From positions 1 through 14,291 of the forward strand of contig CAMNHX010000005.1 of NCBI GenBank assembly GCA_946539945.1: DNA of 14,291 nt, given 5' to 3'. This document shows positions 1 through 6,853 of this stretch, one piece after another. The notes beneath the pieces were generated by a model. That model saw only the letters and a program-made list of their open reading frames with translations, did no database searches and was not told where the DNA came from. The position numbers were made by a program, and so were the translations under genes. Numbering within the stretch: position 1 is the first letter of the stretch; every line of letters starts with the position of its first letter. The DNA is from an uncultured Desulfobulbus sp. (lineage in GTDB: Bacteria > Desulfobacterota > Desulfobulbia > Desulfobulbales > Desulfobulbaceae).

Positions 1-2
1 AA

Positions 3-431
3 CTGAACCGCGTCCGCTGTTTGGCGCATGGGCTGAAGATGGGCGCTGAAACCGGGTCAGAAGGCGCGGCTGCGGCCAACAGTTTGGGTGTCTGGTACGA
101 GAGAGGCAAGCACGGTCTCAAGCAAAACCTGAAAGAGGCAAGGAACTGGTATCAGGAAGCAGCCAAACACGGCAATGCCCTGGCCATGCACAACTTGGGT
201 GATCTCTACCGGCAGGGCAAGGGGGTACGGCAGGACAGCAGCGAAGCCTTTGACTGGTACAAAAAGGCGGCAGACGCTGGACACGCCATTGGTCTGGAAG
301 ACATGGCCGATTGCTACCTCAAGGGCGTGGGTGTGGAAGCGGATCGGAACGAGGCCATCCGCCTCTACCGGGAAGCAGCCCGTCAGGGCAGGACGAGCGC
401 TGCGCAGAAGCTCCGGGAAATGGGTCTGTGA
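3..431 (+). CDS. SEL1-like repeat protein, 5' end cut by window edge
   Basis: The protein is made of SEL1-type (TPR-like) repeats of about 36 residues. Three are visible, at roughly nt 63-173, 174-281 and 282-389, each following the pattern A-x-x-x-LG-x-x-Y-x-x-G-x-G...A-x-x-W/LY-x-x-AA-x-x-G, followed by the start of another helix. SEL1 repeats form alpha-helical solenoids that bind other proteins, so the role is probably scaffolding or signalling; no catalytic motif is seen. The frame is open right to the left edge with no convincing start. The TTG at 21 falls inside repeat-like sequence without a Shine-Dalgarno, so the gene probably begins outside the window and only its C-terminus is here. 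A rho-independent terminator follows the stop at once. The family assignment is secure; the biological role is unknown. Confidence 0.85.
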   Translation: MNRVRCLAHGLKMGAETGSEGAAAANSLGVWYERGKHGLKQNLKEARNWYQEAAKHGNALAMHNLGDLYRQGKGVRQDSSEAFDWYKKAADAGHAIGLEDMADCYLKGVGVEADRNEAIRLYREAARQGRTSAAQKLREMGL

Positions 432-451
432 GGAGAAGGAGGAAATTTGCC

Positions 452-480
452 GGAACCGCTGCAAGCGGTTCCTTTTGGTT
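452..480 (+). terminator. Rho-independent terminator of the SEL1 gene
   Basis: A perfect 9-bp stem, GGAACCGCT (452-460) and AGCGGTTCC (464-472), with a 3-nt loop is followed by TTTTGGTT. It lies 20 nt after the SEL1-protein stop codon, so it ends that transcript before the repeat element that follows. Confidence 0.85.
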
Positions 481-492
481 GTGTATTCTTGA

Positions 493-892
493 CCACTGCT
501 GTCTCATAGGTTTTGCAACAAAGAATCAGAGCGATGCAATACTTGATTTTTGGAAATCCAATGCTTGTTTGAGCGATGCAGTGAGTCACCGAAAAAGTCC
601 AGAAAACGCAGGAGGCGAAACACCGGAAAACTGGGAGATTTCCAAGCTGCCCAAATCGCGTCTCAAGATAATAGAGCGTTTCCGCTTTGTCTTTTTACTG
701 TCATTCTGAAGCGCGAAGCGCTGAAGAATCTCATGGAGAATATCGGGAAGGCGGCAGGAGATGGACTTTTACCGTGCTTCGCACTGAAAAGTCGCTTCGT
801 TCAGCATGACATAAAAAGTGAAAACGGAATTGCTCTAACTTGTTGTTTTTTATGGAAAATCAGAACACTTGCACCTTATGGGACCGCAGTGA
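493..892 (+). mobile_element. MITE-like element, copy A (interrupted by a second element)
   Basis: First of three copies of a non-coding element in this window (others at 3664-3899 and 6471-6705), all in the same orientation. The left end reads CCACTGCTGTCTCATAGG (493-510). The right end (875-892) is its imperfect inverse. The internal sequence matches the other copies closely, for example CAGAAAACGCAGGAGGCGAA and TCCAAGCTGCCCAAATCGCG. This copy is 400 bp only because a separate inverted-repeat element sits at 672-837; without it the length is 236 bp. No ORF codes for a transposase, so movement would depend on an enzyme elsewhere. No clear target-site duplication could be assigned. Confidence 0.8.
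672..837. mobile_element. Nested miniature inverted-repeat element with TA junctions
   Basis: Inserted within MITE copy A. Its ends are long imperfect inverted repeats of about 45 bp: the left arm starts AGAGCGTTTCCG and the right arm, read inverted, starts AGAGCAATTCCG. Both arms continue through CTTTTTA and TGTCAT-CTGAA to CGAAGCG. A TA dinucleotide lies at each junction (672-673 and 836-837). Comparison with the uninterrupted copies shows that removing the insert plus one TA restores the GATAATA-ACTTGTT context. TA duplication with a miniature non-coding body is typical of MITEs mobilised by IS630/Tc1-mariner transposases, which is an inference here. A 25-bp internal stretch (765-789) recurs inverted at 6724-6748. 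Confidence 0.75.
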
Positions 893-956
893 CGGAAGAT
901 GCTGGTTGTGGGGGAATCCATCCCATACAGGCAACCCTTTTTCCGGGAAAAAACCC

Positions 957-987
957 TTGACCCTCTAGCCAGTAGAGCCACTACAGT
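957..987 (+). promoter_or_regulatory. Long-spacer, MerR-type promoter of the metal ATPase
   Basis: TTGACC (-35, 957-962) and TACAGT (-10, 982-987) are separated by 19 bp. This over-long spacer is characteristic of promoters twisted open by MerR-family metal regulators. An imperfect dyad sits between them: ACCCTCTAG (960-968) and GTAGAGCCA (972-980), sharing the CTCTA/TAGAG core. ACCCT...AGGGT-like dyads after TTG are usual in front of zinc, cadmium and lead exporters of the ZntR/CadR type. No merR gene is in the window, so the regulator would be encoded elsewhere. The right half-site is degenerate, hence moderate confidence. Confidence 0.55.
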
Positions 988-1063
988 GGGGGCGTCGGCA
1001 GGGAAAGCCCTGCGGCGTTGCAGTCTTTTCCCCAAAAACGGCCCAAGACAGAGAGCGTGTGTC

Positions 1064-3568
1064 ATGAGTGAGGCAAGGGAGTTGTGTTCCTGCGAGGTCT
1101 GCCATGCAGAAGGTTTTCCCTGTTCCGAAACACGGCAGTTGCCGGTCGGGACACCCAAGAAGCAGCACTGCAGCGGCCAGGAGCAAAGCTGCTGCGATTA
1201 CAAAGACAAAGACAGAGCGCCCGACAAGGCGATGGATGCCAAAACCGCAGTCTATCGCATTGCAAACATGGACTGCCCGACTGAAGAGGCGCTCATCTGT
1301 AAAAAGCTGTCTGGCATGAACGGCGTCATCGGGCTTGAATTCCGGCTCATGCAGCAACTCTTGCTGGTACGCCATACGCTGGACTCTACAGAATCCCTTG
1401 AAACAGCGCTCAAGGACATTGGTATGCCGCCTGTCGCTGCGGGCAGCGAGGCGGTTTTTCTCATTAGCGGCATGGACTGCCCGGTGGAAGAAAGGCTGGT
1501 GCGCGATAAGCTTTCTGGCGTGGACGGCGTGTTCGGGCTTGACTTCAACCTGATGCAGAGACGGCTCGTTGTGCAGCACGAAGCAGCAGCCCTGCCTGCC
1601 ATCAGCAGGGCACTGGATTCGCTGGACATGGGGGCGCAGTTGCAGGATACGGTCCAGGTCACGGCACGACCTGTCCCGGAAACCGCCCGTATTCCCTGGA
1701 AACGGCTGACTTTGGCCGGATGCTTTGCCGCCTTGGCTGAAGCAGCTGATCTGGCGCTCGAAGGGCAGGGTTCAGCCCTTGCGGCAACGCTGTCCCTTTT
1801 CTCCCTGCTTGCCGCTGTGTGCGCCGTGGCCTTGAGTGGACTGTCCACGTACCGGAAAGGCTGGATTGCGGTTACAAACGGCAACCTGAACATCAACGCC
1901 CTGATGTCCGTGGCTGTGACAGGCGCTCTGTGCATTGGCCAGTATCCCGAAGCCGCGATGGTCATGGTGCTGTTCAACCTGTCCGAGGCCATTGAGGCGC
2001 TGTCTCTGGAAAAGGCGCACAAGGCCATCAAAAACCTGTTGGCCCTGGCCCCGGAACAGGTCACAGTCCTGCAGGAGGACGGGGCCTGGACGGAAAAACC
2101 TGCGGCGCAGGTGGCGATTGGCGCTCGCGTGCGGGTGCGGCCCGGCGAAAAGGTAGGTCTGGACGGTGTGGTGGTTTCTGGTTCTTCCTTGGTCAATCAG
2201 GCCCCGATTACAGGCGAAAGCGTGGCAGTGGAGAAAAAAGCAGGGGACACCGTGTTTGCCGGTACCATCAACGAATCCGGATCATTTGAGTTCACTGTGA
2301 CTGCCCCTGCCACAGATTCGACGCTGGCACGCATCATCCATGTCGTGGAAGAGGCGCAGGCCAGTCGTGCGCCGATGCAGCGCTTTGTGGATGTTTTTGC
2401 CCGGTATTACACACCCTCTGTCTTTGCGCTGGCCCTTTTGACAGCAAGCCTGCCACCGCTGTTTTTTGGCGTGGCTTGGCAGAAGGCGCTCTACACCGGT
2501 TTGGTGGTTTTGGTGATTGGTTGTCCCTGTGCCTTGGTCATTTCCATTCCGGTGAGCATTGTCAGCGGGTTGGCAGCAGCTGCCCGGCGTGGCATCCTCA
2601 TCAAGGGCGGGGTCTTTCTGGAAAGCGGGCGCAAGCTGAATCGGGTGGCGCTGGACAAGACCGGAACCCTCACCCACGGCAGACCCCGACAGACGGATTT
2701 CCTGTGCCTACGGGGCGAAGAGGACGCGGCCCGGAGTTTGGCGGCCAGTTTGGCGGCCCGTTCCGACCACCCGGTTTCCCGGGCGCTTGCCGATCAGGCC
2801 AAGGCGGACGGGATAAGCCTGCAAGAGGTGGCGGAGTTTACCGCCTTGCCCGGACAGGGTGTGCAGGGGCGGATTGCGGGTCAGCGTTGGCATCTGGGCA
2901 ACCATCGCATGATGGAGGCGCTGGGTTTCTGGACACCGCAACTTGAAGATCGCATCGTACTGCTGGAACAGGAGGGCAAGAGTATAGTGGTGCTGGCCGG
3001 AGAAGACGGTCCCTTGGCCCTTCTTGCCGCTGCCGATACAGTGCGGCCCGGCAGTCGCGAGGCAGTGGATGAACTGCGCGGTTTGGGCGTCAGAACCGTG
3101 CTGTTGAGCGGTGACAACAGTCACACAGCCGCAGCCATTGCGCAGGCTGTGGGTGTGGACGAGTTCCGGGCTGACATGCTGCCGGAAGACAAGCTGAAGG
3201 CAGTAGAGGAACTGGCACAGGAGGCAAAGAGTTGGGTGGGCATGGTGGGCGACGGCATCAACGATGCGCCTGCGCTGGCCCGGGCGGACATCGGCTTTGC
3301 CATGGCTGCAGGTGGCACGGATGCGGCCATTGAGACCGCAGACGTGGCCCTGATGGACGACGATCTGCGCAAGATTCCGCAGTTTATCCGACTTTCCCGG
3401 TCAACCTGCGCCATTTTGCGGCAGAACATTGCGCTGGCTTTGGGCATGAAGGTGGTCTTTTTCGCCCTGACCTTTGCCGGTATGGCAAGCATGTGGATGG
3501 CTGTTTTTGCCGACGTGGGCGCTGCTCTTCTGGTGACAGCCAACGGTCTCCGGGCCATGCGCCTGTGA
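1064..3568 (+). CDS. P1B-type heavy-metal exporting ATPase (Zn/Cd/Pb, ZntA/CadA type)
   Basis: This 834-residue inner-membrane pump uses ATP to expel divalent soft metals from the cytoplasm. A Cys-rich tail (residues 1-50, CSCEVC, then C-x3-CC) is followed by two HMA metal-binding domains with MDCPTEE (Cys71) and MDCPVEE (Cys139). These are the DCPxEE variant, lacking the second Cys of GMxCxxC. Transmembrane helices 1-4 span about 212-310. The actuator loop has TGES at 383-386, the membrane metal site CPC is at 487-489 after helix 5, and the phosphorylated Asp is Asp531 in DKTGTLT. Then come HP (569-570) and GDGIND (729-734), and a last helix with DVGA (Asp817). CPC plus this Asp marks the P1B-2 zinc/cadmium/lead group. 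The start at 1064 gives a natural N-terminus downstream of the metal-type promoter, although its Shine-Dalgarno is weak; an ATG at 1232 is the alternative. The gene is single-cistron, bracketed by two MITE copies. Confidence 0.93.
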   Translation: MSEARELCSCEVCHAEGFPCSETRQLPVGTPKKQHCSGQEQSCCDYKDKDRAPDKAMDAKTAVYRIANMDCPTEEALICKKLSGMNGVIGLEFRLMQQLLLVRHTLDSTESLETALKDIGMPPVAAGSEAVFLISGMDCPVEERLVRDKLSGVDGVFGLDFNLMQRRLVVQHEAAALPAISRALDSLDMGAQLQDTVQVTARPVPETARIPWKRLTLAGCFAALAEAADLALEGQGSALAATLSLFSLLAAVCAVALSGLSTYRKGWIAVTNGNLNINALMSVAVTGALCIGQYPEAAMVMVLFNLSEAIEALSLEKAHKAIKNLLALAPEQVTVLQEDGAWTEKPAAQVAIGARVRVRPGEKVGLDGVVVSGSSLVNQAPITGESVAVEKKAGDTVFAGTINESGSFEFTVTAPATDSTLARIIHVVEEAQASRAPMQRFVDVFARYYTPSVFALALLTASLPPLFFGVAWQKALYTGLVVLVIGCPCALVISIPVSIVSGLAAAARRGILIKGGVFLESGRKLNRVALDKTGTLTHGRPRQTDFLCLRGEEDAARSLAASLAARSDHPVSRALADQAKADGISLQEVAEFTALPGQGVQGRIAGQRWHLGNHRMMEALGFWTPQLEDRIVLLEQEGKSIVVLAGEDGPLALLAAADTVRPGSREAVDELRGLGVRTVLLSGDNSHTAAAIAQAVGVDEFRADMLPEDKLKAVEELAQEAKSWVGMVGDGINDAPALARADIGFAMAAGGTDAAIETADVALMDDDLRKIPQFIRLSRSTCAILRQNIALALGMKVVFFALTFAGMASMWMAVFADVGAALLVTANGLRAMRL

Positions 3569-3591
3569 GCCGGACAATTCCACTCTCCACT

Positions 3592-3634
3592 CTGCTGCTC
3601 TCCACGCTCTTTTGGGTCATGTGGAGCGCAGCAG
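3592..3634 (+). terminator. Possible terminator hairpin after the metal ATPase
   Basis: CTGCTGC and CTCCAC pair with GTGGAG and GCAGCAG. This gives 13 pairs with one mismatch around a 15-nt loop, starting 23 nt after the ATPase stop. No proper U-tract follows (GGCTTCCT), so it may be a weak or factor-dependent terminator or simply a transcript-stabilising hairpin. Confidence 0.35.
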
Positions 3635-3663
3635 GGCTTCCTCTGCAAATCCATCCAGAATGA

Positions 3664-3899
3664 TCGCTACCGTCTCACAGGTTTTGCAACAAAAAAATCA
3701 GAGTGATGCAATGCCAAATTTCAAACACTCCAATATTTGTTTGACCTATGCAGTGAGACACCGAAAAAGTCCAGAAAACGCAGGGGGCGAAACGTCGGAA
3801 AACACCGGGCTTTCCAAGCTGCCCAAATCGCGTTTCCAGATAGTAATCACTTGTTTTTTATGGAAAATCAGAACACTTGCATCCATGAGACAGCAGTGA
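3664..3899 (+). mobile_element. MITE-like element, copy B (uninterrupted)
   Basis: A 236-bp copy of the same element as at 493-892 and 6471-6705, in the same orientation. The right end keeps ATGAGACAGCAGTGA; the left end has decayed (about 12 of 18 positions match the consensus). Internal blocks are shared with both other copies, including GTTTTGCAACAAA, CACCGAAAAAGTCCAG and TCCAAGCTGCCCAAATCGCG. It lies between the ATPase and pckG and carries no convincing ORF. Confidence 0.8.
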
Positions 3900-3928
3900 T
3901 CCCAAGCACTACGGTAACTGCATCCATG

Positions 3929-3967
3929 AAAAATCCCCTTTCCCATAACGGGAAAGGGGATTTGTTT
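3929..3967. terminator. Strong bidirectional terminator at the pckG 3' end
   Basis: A perfect 14-bp stem, AAATCCCCTTTCCC (3931-3944) against GGGAAAGGGGATTT (3950-3963), encloses a 5-nt loop. On the minus strand the stem runs into a TTTTT tract, suiting pckG, whose stop is about 60 bp away. On the plus strand it is followed by TTTGTTTT and would stop read-through from the ATPase and MITE side. Confidence 0.85.
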
Positions 3968-4023
3968 TCCAGAAACAGGGAGTACTTCTTCCAGAAACAG
4001 GGAGTACTTCTTCCAGAAACAGG
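3967..4023. repeat. 22-bp tandem repeat, two full units and a partial third
   Basis: Two identical 22-bp units occupy 3967-3988 and 3989-4010. A third begins at 4011 and matches for 13 bp before diverging into the end of pckG, whose stop codon is at 4026-4028. The tract lies between the terminator stem and the stop codon, so it is transcribed as the 3' untranslated region of pckG. No protein-coding role is seen. Confidence 0.85.
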
Positions 4024-4025
4024 AC

Positions 4026-5969
4026 TTACTTTTTCAGGAAGTGCTGGGGCTTCACCACGCCGCCCACGCTCTGCTTCAAGTCCAGAAGCCCGGCTTTTTG
4101 CTCGGCATAGACAGCAAACAGACGCTCGGAAGCGTTCTCCTCCTGCCTCCAAGCTTCGGTCTGCATATCAATGCGATCAACAATGTTGTCAATGTACAGG
4201 GAGAACTGCATGGTGTAGAGGCTCTCCGGGTAGTCCTTGTTGATCTTGTCCTTGAAGAGCTTCTTCAGGTCTTCGTACTTGGGCAAAAAGCCAATCGGGG
4301 TTTCCAGTGCCTCCACGTCGCCGTGCGCGAACAGTTCCAGCCAGCCCAGCCAAACGTGGACATCACGCTTCTCGCCCAAAAGTCCCTTGCCGCTCCCGCC
4401 TCTGGCCTCGTGGGTCAAAAAGTAGTTCAGGCCAGCCATGATAGGCTTTTCTTTCATGGAATCGGCGTTGTAGAAGGTGAACTGGGCTTCCAGGTATTCG
4501 GGCAGGGGCGGCGCGACAAAGGGCGCGTTGGCCCAAGGCTGGCGCTTGACGCCAGTTGCACCCATTTCCGTGGCCGTGGCCTTGGACACAATGGAAGCAC
4601 CAATCGCCACTCCTGCATCCATGCTCTTGGCAACCCAGATGGGCGGCATGGTGTTGCTGTCGCGACCTGAATAGGTGATCACGCGCACCTGCACGCCCTT
4701 GGGATCGCTGTTCAGAGCCTTGTCGTGGTTGGCAATGGCTTCAGCCTTGAGGGTGCAGCGGGAATTCGGATGGGACATGGGCACATCCTTCATGTCCTTG
4801 GTCCACTGCCCTTGGAAGTTGTTTCCCCAAGCCGGAATTTCCTCGCCGTCGCCTTCCCAGCGCGGCTTTTTGTTCTCGTCCACAAGCACGTTGGAGAAGA
4901 TGACCTCTGTACCCGGTTCGCGCAGGCACTTGATCAGGTAGGGATCGCCTTCCTTGTTCACGTCCTTCAGGATGCCGAAGATGCCGACTTCCGGGTTCAC
5001 GGCGCGGAGCGTGCCGTCTTCTGCAATCCACATCTGGGCCAGGTCATCGCCCACAAAGTGATCGCCTACCATGGCAGTGGTGGTCTTGCCGCAGCCGGAC
5101 GGCGCAGCGCCTGCAAAAAAGGTCAGACGCCCGCCAGGTCCCTTGATGCCGGTGATGAACATATGTTCGGAAAGCTCCTTGCCCGGAAACTTGTAGAGTG
5201 CGCTGTCCGTGGCAAAGCGGTGGTTGCCCTTCTTCATCATCAGGGTATTGCCCGCATAGGTGCAGTAGGTGGAATAGGTGGTCTGCCAACTGCGATCCAT
5301 GTAGATACGGGCCTTGGGGATGTCTTCCGAACGGTTGCTGCCTTCGGCGTGCAGGTTGGTGAAGAACTCGCCCCGACGCTGCACTTCCTTGTCAAAGTCG
5401 GTGTAGCAGTTGCGATAGAGCAGCCCGGCGGAGTGCATGACATAGGTGGAACTGGAAATTTCAATCGCCGGAATGGAGGAGTGTGCGCCCACTGGCCCGC
5501 GGATGTAGAAGCCCACGAACATGGTCTTGCCGCGCATGATGCCGCGCATATACTGCTTCATGTAGGCGTGGGAGTCGGCCCGGGCTTCTTTCTTGGCAAG
5601 GGAGGACAAGCCCTCACCCTCGTTGACGATGTAAAAGGTCTGGGCCACGATACGGCCCTGGTCTTCGGGCAGGTCAAAGTGGATGGTGTGTCCCTTGATG
5701 GCGAGTTCCTTTTCCTCGCCCTTTTCCAGACTCATCTTGCGGATGGCGCTCATGTCCTCTTCGCTGCCGGTGTGGATGAAGACCTGATCCGGGTCGCAGA
5801 GGACAATGGCGTTGGCTACTTTCAGAAGCGCCTCTTCGCAGGTGATGGCAGCCAGTCGCTTCTGGTGTTCGGGATTGAGCTTCTTTTTGAAGATATCCTG
5901 GGCCTCGGCAATGGTTTTGACCCCGCCCAGATCAGACAGAATATCCACTCCTTCCTTGTACTGCAGCAT
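4026..5969 (-). CDS. pckG: Phosphoenolpyruvate carboxykinase, GTP-type (divergent subfamily)
   Basis: This enzyme interconverts oxaloacetate plus GTP with phosphoenolpyruvate, CO2 and GDP in the cytoplasm. It links the C4-acid pool to gluconeogenesis or, in some anaerobes, runs in the carboxylating direction. The nucleotide-binding loop is PSGCGKT at residues 290-296, with Cys293 at the place of the reactive cysteine of GTP-dependent PEPCK (SACGKT in typical members). It is followed by GDD at 307-309, the metal-binding kinase-2 motif, and by NPEVGIFG. An SGRDSNTMPP segment (Arg436-Asp437) corresponds to the GRRPSTVP loop region. At 647 residues it is longer than the usual 590-620, and several family motifs are altered, so it belongs to a divergent branch. 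The start is firmly fixed by AGGAGG 5 nt upstream. It is a single gene with its own terminator. Nucleotide preference is inferred from the family and was not tested. Confidence 0.88.
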   Translation of the reverse strand: MLQYKEGVDILSDLGGVKTIAEAQDIFKKKLNPEHQKRLAAITCEEALLKVANAIVLCDPDQVFIHTGSEEDMSAIRKMSLEKGEEKELAIKGHTIHFDLPEDQGRIVAQTFYIVNEGEGLSSLAKKEARADSHAYMKQYMRGIMRGKTMFVGFYIRGPVGAHSSIPAIEISSSTYVMHSAGLLYRNCYTDFDKEVQRRGEFFTNLHAEGSNRSEDIPKARIYMDRSWQTTYSTYCTYAGNTLMMKKGNHRFATDSALYKFPGKELSEHMFITGIKGPGGRLTFFAGAAPSGCGKTTTAMVGDHFVGDDLAQMWIAEDGTLRAVNPEVGIFGILKDVNKEGDPYLIKCLREPGTEVIFSNVLVDENKKPRWEGDGEEIPAWGNNFQGQWTKDMKDVPMSHPNSRCTLKAEAIANHDKALNSDPKGVQVRVITYSGRDSNTMPPIWVAKSMDAGVAIGASIVSKATATEMGATGVKRQPWANAPFVAPPLPEYLEAQFTFYNADSMKEKPIMAGLNYFLTHEARGGSGKGLLGEKRDVHVWLGWLELFAHGDVEALETPIGFLPKYEDLKKLFKDKINKDYPESLYTMQFSLYIDNIVDRIDMQTEAWRQEENASERLFAVYAEQKAGLLDLKQSVGGVVKPQHFLKK

Positions 5970-5974
5970 GGTAT

Positions 5975-5980
5975 CCTCCT
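5975..5980 (-). promoter_or_regulatory. Strong ribosome binding site of pckG
   Basis: The minus strand reads AGGAGG followed by ATACATG. This is a consensus Shine-Dalgarno 5 nt before the ATG and fixes the pckG start. It is the best ribosome binding site in the window and suggests high expression. Confidence 0.85.
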
Positions 5981-6042
5981 AAAATTAAGGAAAATATGGT
6001 GAGAAAAGGCAAAGAAAACTTTGCGGTAGTGCTACTAGGCAA

Positions 6043-6070
6043 ATCTTACAGCGTTCTAAAAAATCCGCAA
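6043..6070 (-). promoter_or_regulatory. Candidate pckG promoter
   Basis: The minus strand reads TTGCGG (-35, 6065-6070), a 16-bp spacer, then TAAGAT (-10, 6043-6048), about 75 nt upstream of the pckG start. The boxes are only partial matches to sigma-70 consensus and no operator was recognised. Confidence 0.3.
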
Positions 6071-6470
6071 TTCCGTTCTTTGACCTCCTACCGTGTTCAG
6101 GCAGGGCTGGAAACCGGGCCTGAACTACTTCGTCGGGTTCCTGCCGCTGTCAGACGTATAGTGTCGCTCACTTCACAGGCGAGCCAGGCTCGATCATGTT
6201 ACCCGTATTTTTTGAGCATGATGCGGCATTTCAGGGGGGGTATCCGGGAGTTTTCTGTGTGCTTGTCCCTGAACCGTGGAAGTCAGGCTCATTTTCCCAA
6301 GTCTCAAGAATTGTCCCAAAAGCTGTATTTACAAGCATAACATTCTGATACCATTCAGGAAATCTTCATGAGTACCGAAGAGACAACAGGCTTTCCGTGT
6401 ACCGGGAAGAGGGTAACTCTACCTGGATCTGTCAGAATGGATATTTGACCTTCGTCATCAAAGTATTGTA
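6071..6470. other. Intergenic stretch without a recognisable gene
   Basis: About 400 bp lie between the pckG upstream region and MITE copy C. The small open frames here lack a convincing Shine-Dalgarno, do not resemble any family I recognise, and run into the repeat element when they continue. A short frame at about 6369-6449 has AGGAAA before its ATG but only 26 codons. The stretch could hold a decayed gene or upstream regulation for pckG; nothing firmer is visible. Confidence 0.5.
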
Positions 6471-6705
6471 CCACTGCTATCTCACAGGTTTTGCAACAAA
6501 AAATCAGAGTGATGCAATACCTGATTTCTGACACTCCAATGCTTGTTTGACCGATGCAGTGAGACACCGAAAAAGCCCAGAAAATGCAGGGGGCGAAACG
6601 TCGGAAAACTGGGAGATTTCCAAGCTGCCCAAATCGCGTTACCTGATAATAAGTGGTTGTTTTTATGGAAAATCAGAACACTCGCAGCCTATGAGACAGC
6701 AGTGG
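6471..6705 (+). mobile_element. MITE-like element, copy C (best-preserved ends)
   Basis: A 235-bp copy with the clearest termini. Left CCACTGCTATCTCACAGG (6471-6488) and right CCTATGAGACAGCAGTGG (6688-6705) pair as an 18-bp terminal inverted repeat with two mismatches. The interior is collinear with copies A and B. An AAAATCAGA subterminal motif occurs directly near each end (after the left repeat and before the right one), as might suit transposase binding sites. No coding capacity is seen. Confidence 0.85.
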
Positions 6706-6723
6706 CAAAGCACGGTAAGAGTA

Positions 6724-6789
6724 TTTCAGTGCGAAGCACGGTAAAAGTATTACTTTGGTTTGTCTCATTCTTCCCTCTTCTGGTATGTT
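6724..6789 (-). repeat. Fragment of a dispersed repeat related to the nested element
   Basis: Positions 6724-6748 are the exact inverse of 765-789 inside the nested element of MITE copy A. Further right, GAGCGAAGCGAAGCATT (6790-6806) resembles the CTGAA-GCGAAGCG tips of that element. The similarity does not extend over a whole element, so this is a degraded or rearranged relic next to MITE copy C. A weak promoter may overlap it (TTGTCT 6760-6765, 18 bp, TATGTT 6784-6789) and could serve the sirtuin gene. Confidence 0.55.
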
Positions 6790-6853
6790 GAGCGAAGCGA
6801 AGCATTGCCCGTCTAAAAGGCGGAAGAGAACGTCAAAAGTGAGGAACCGGAAC

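Noticed and set aside
550..960. ORF across MITE copy A, and similar ORFs at 3737-4243 and 6543-6791
   Set aside because: These arise from the repeat sequence itself, differ in frame and ending between copies, and have no ribosome binding site or recognisable domain.
899..1063. Longer N-terminus of the metal ATPase starting at 899
   Set aside because: It would translate the promoter and spacer sequence, has no family similarity and lacks a ribosome binding site. The ATG at 1064 is more natural.
493..3899. Composite transposon carrying the metal ATPase
   Set aside because: The flanking elements carry no transposase, are in direct orientation, and no outer target-site duplication is seen. They are better explained as independent MITE insertions.
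3967..4023. CRISPR-like array
   Set aside because: The units are directly adjacent with no spacers between them, only about 2.6 copies, and no cas genes are nearby.
4725..6002. 425-codon open frame on the plus strand
   Set aside because: It is antisense to pckG, whose identity and start are secure. The long frame is a by-product of GC-rich codon use.
5996..6340. 114-codon open frame upstream of pckG
   Set aside because: No ribosome binding site and no recognisable protein features. It begins in the pckG leader region.
6755..6853. Upstream extension of the sirtuin frame
   Set aside because: The extra residues come from the dispersed repeat. The ATG at 6854 has a Shine-Dalgarno and fits family length.
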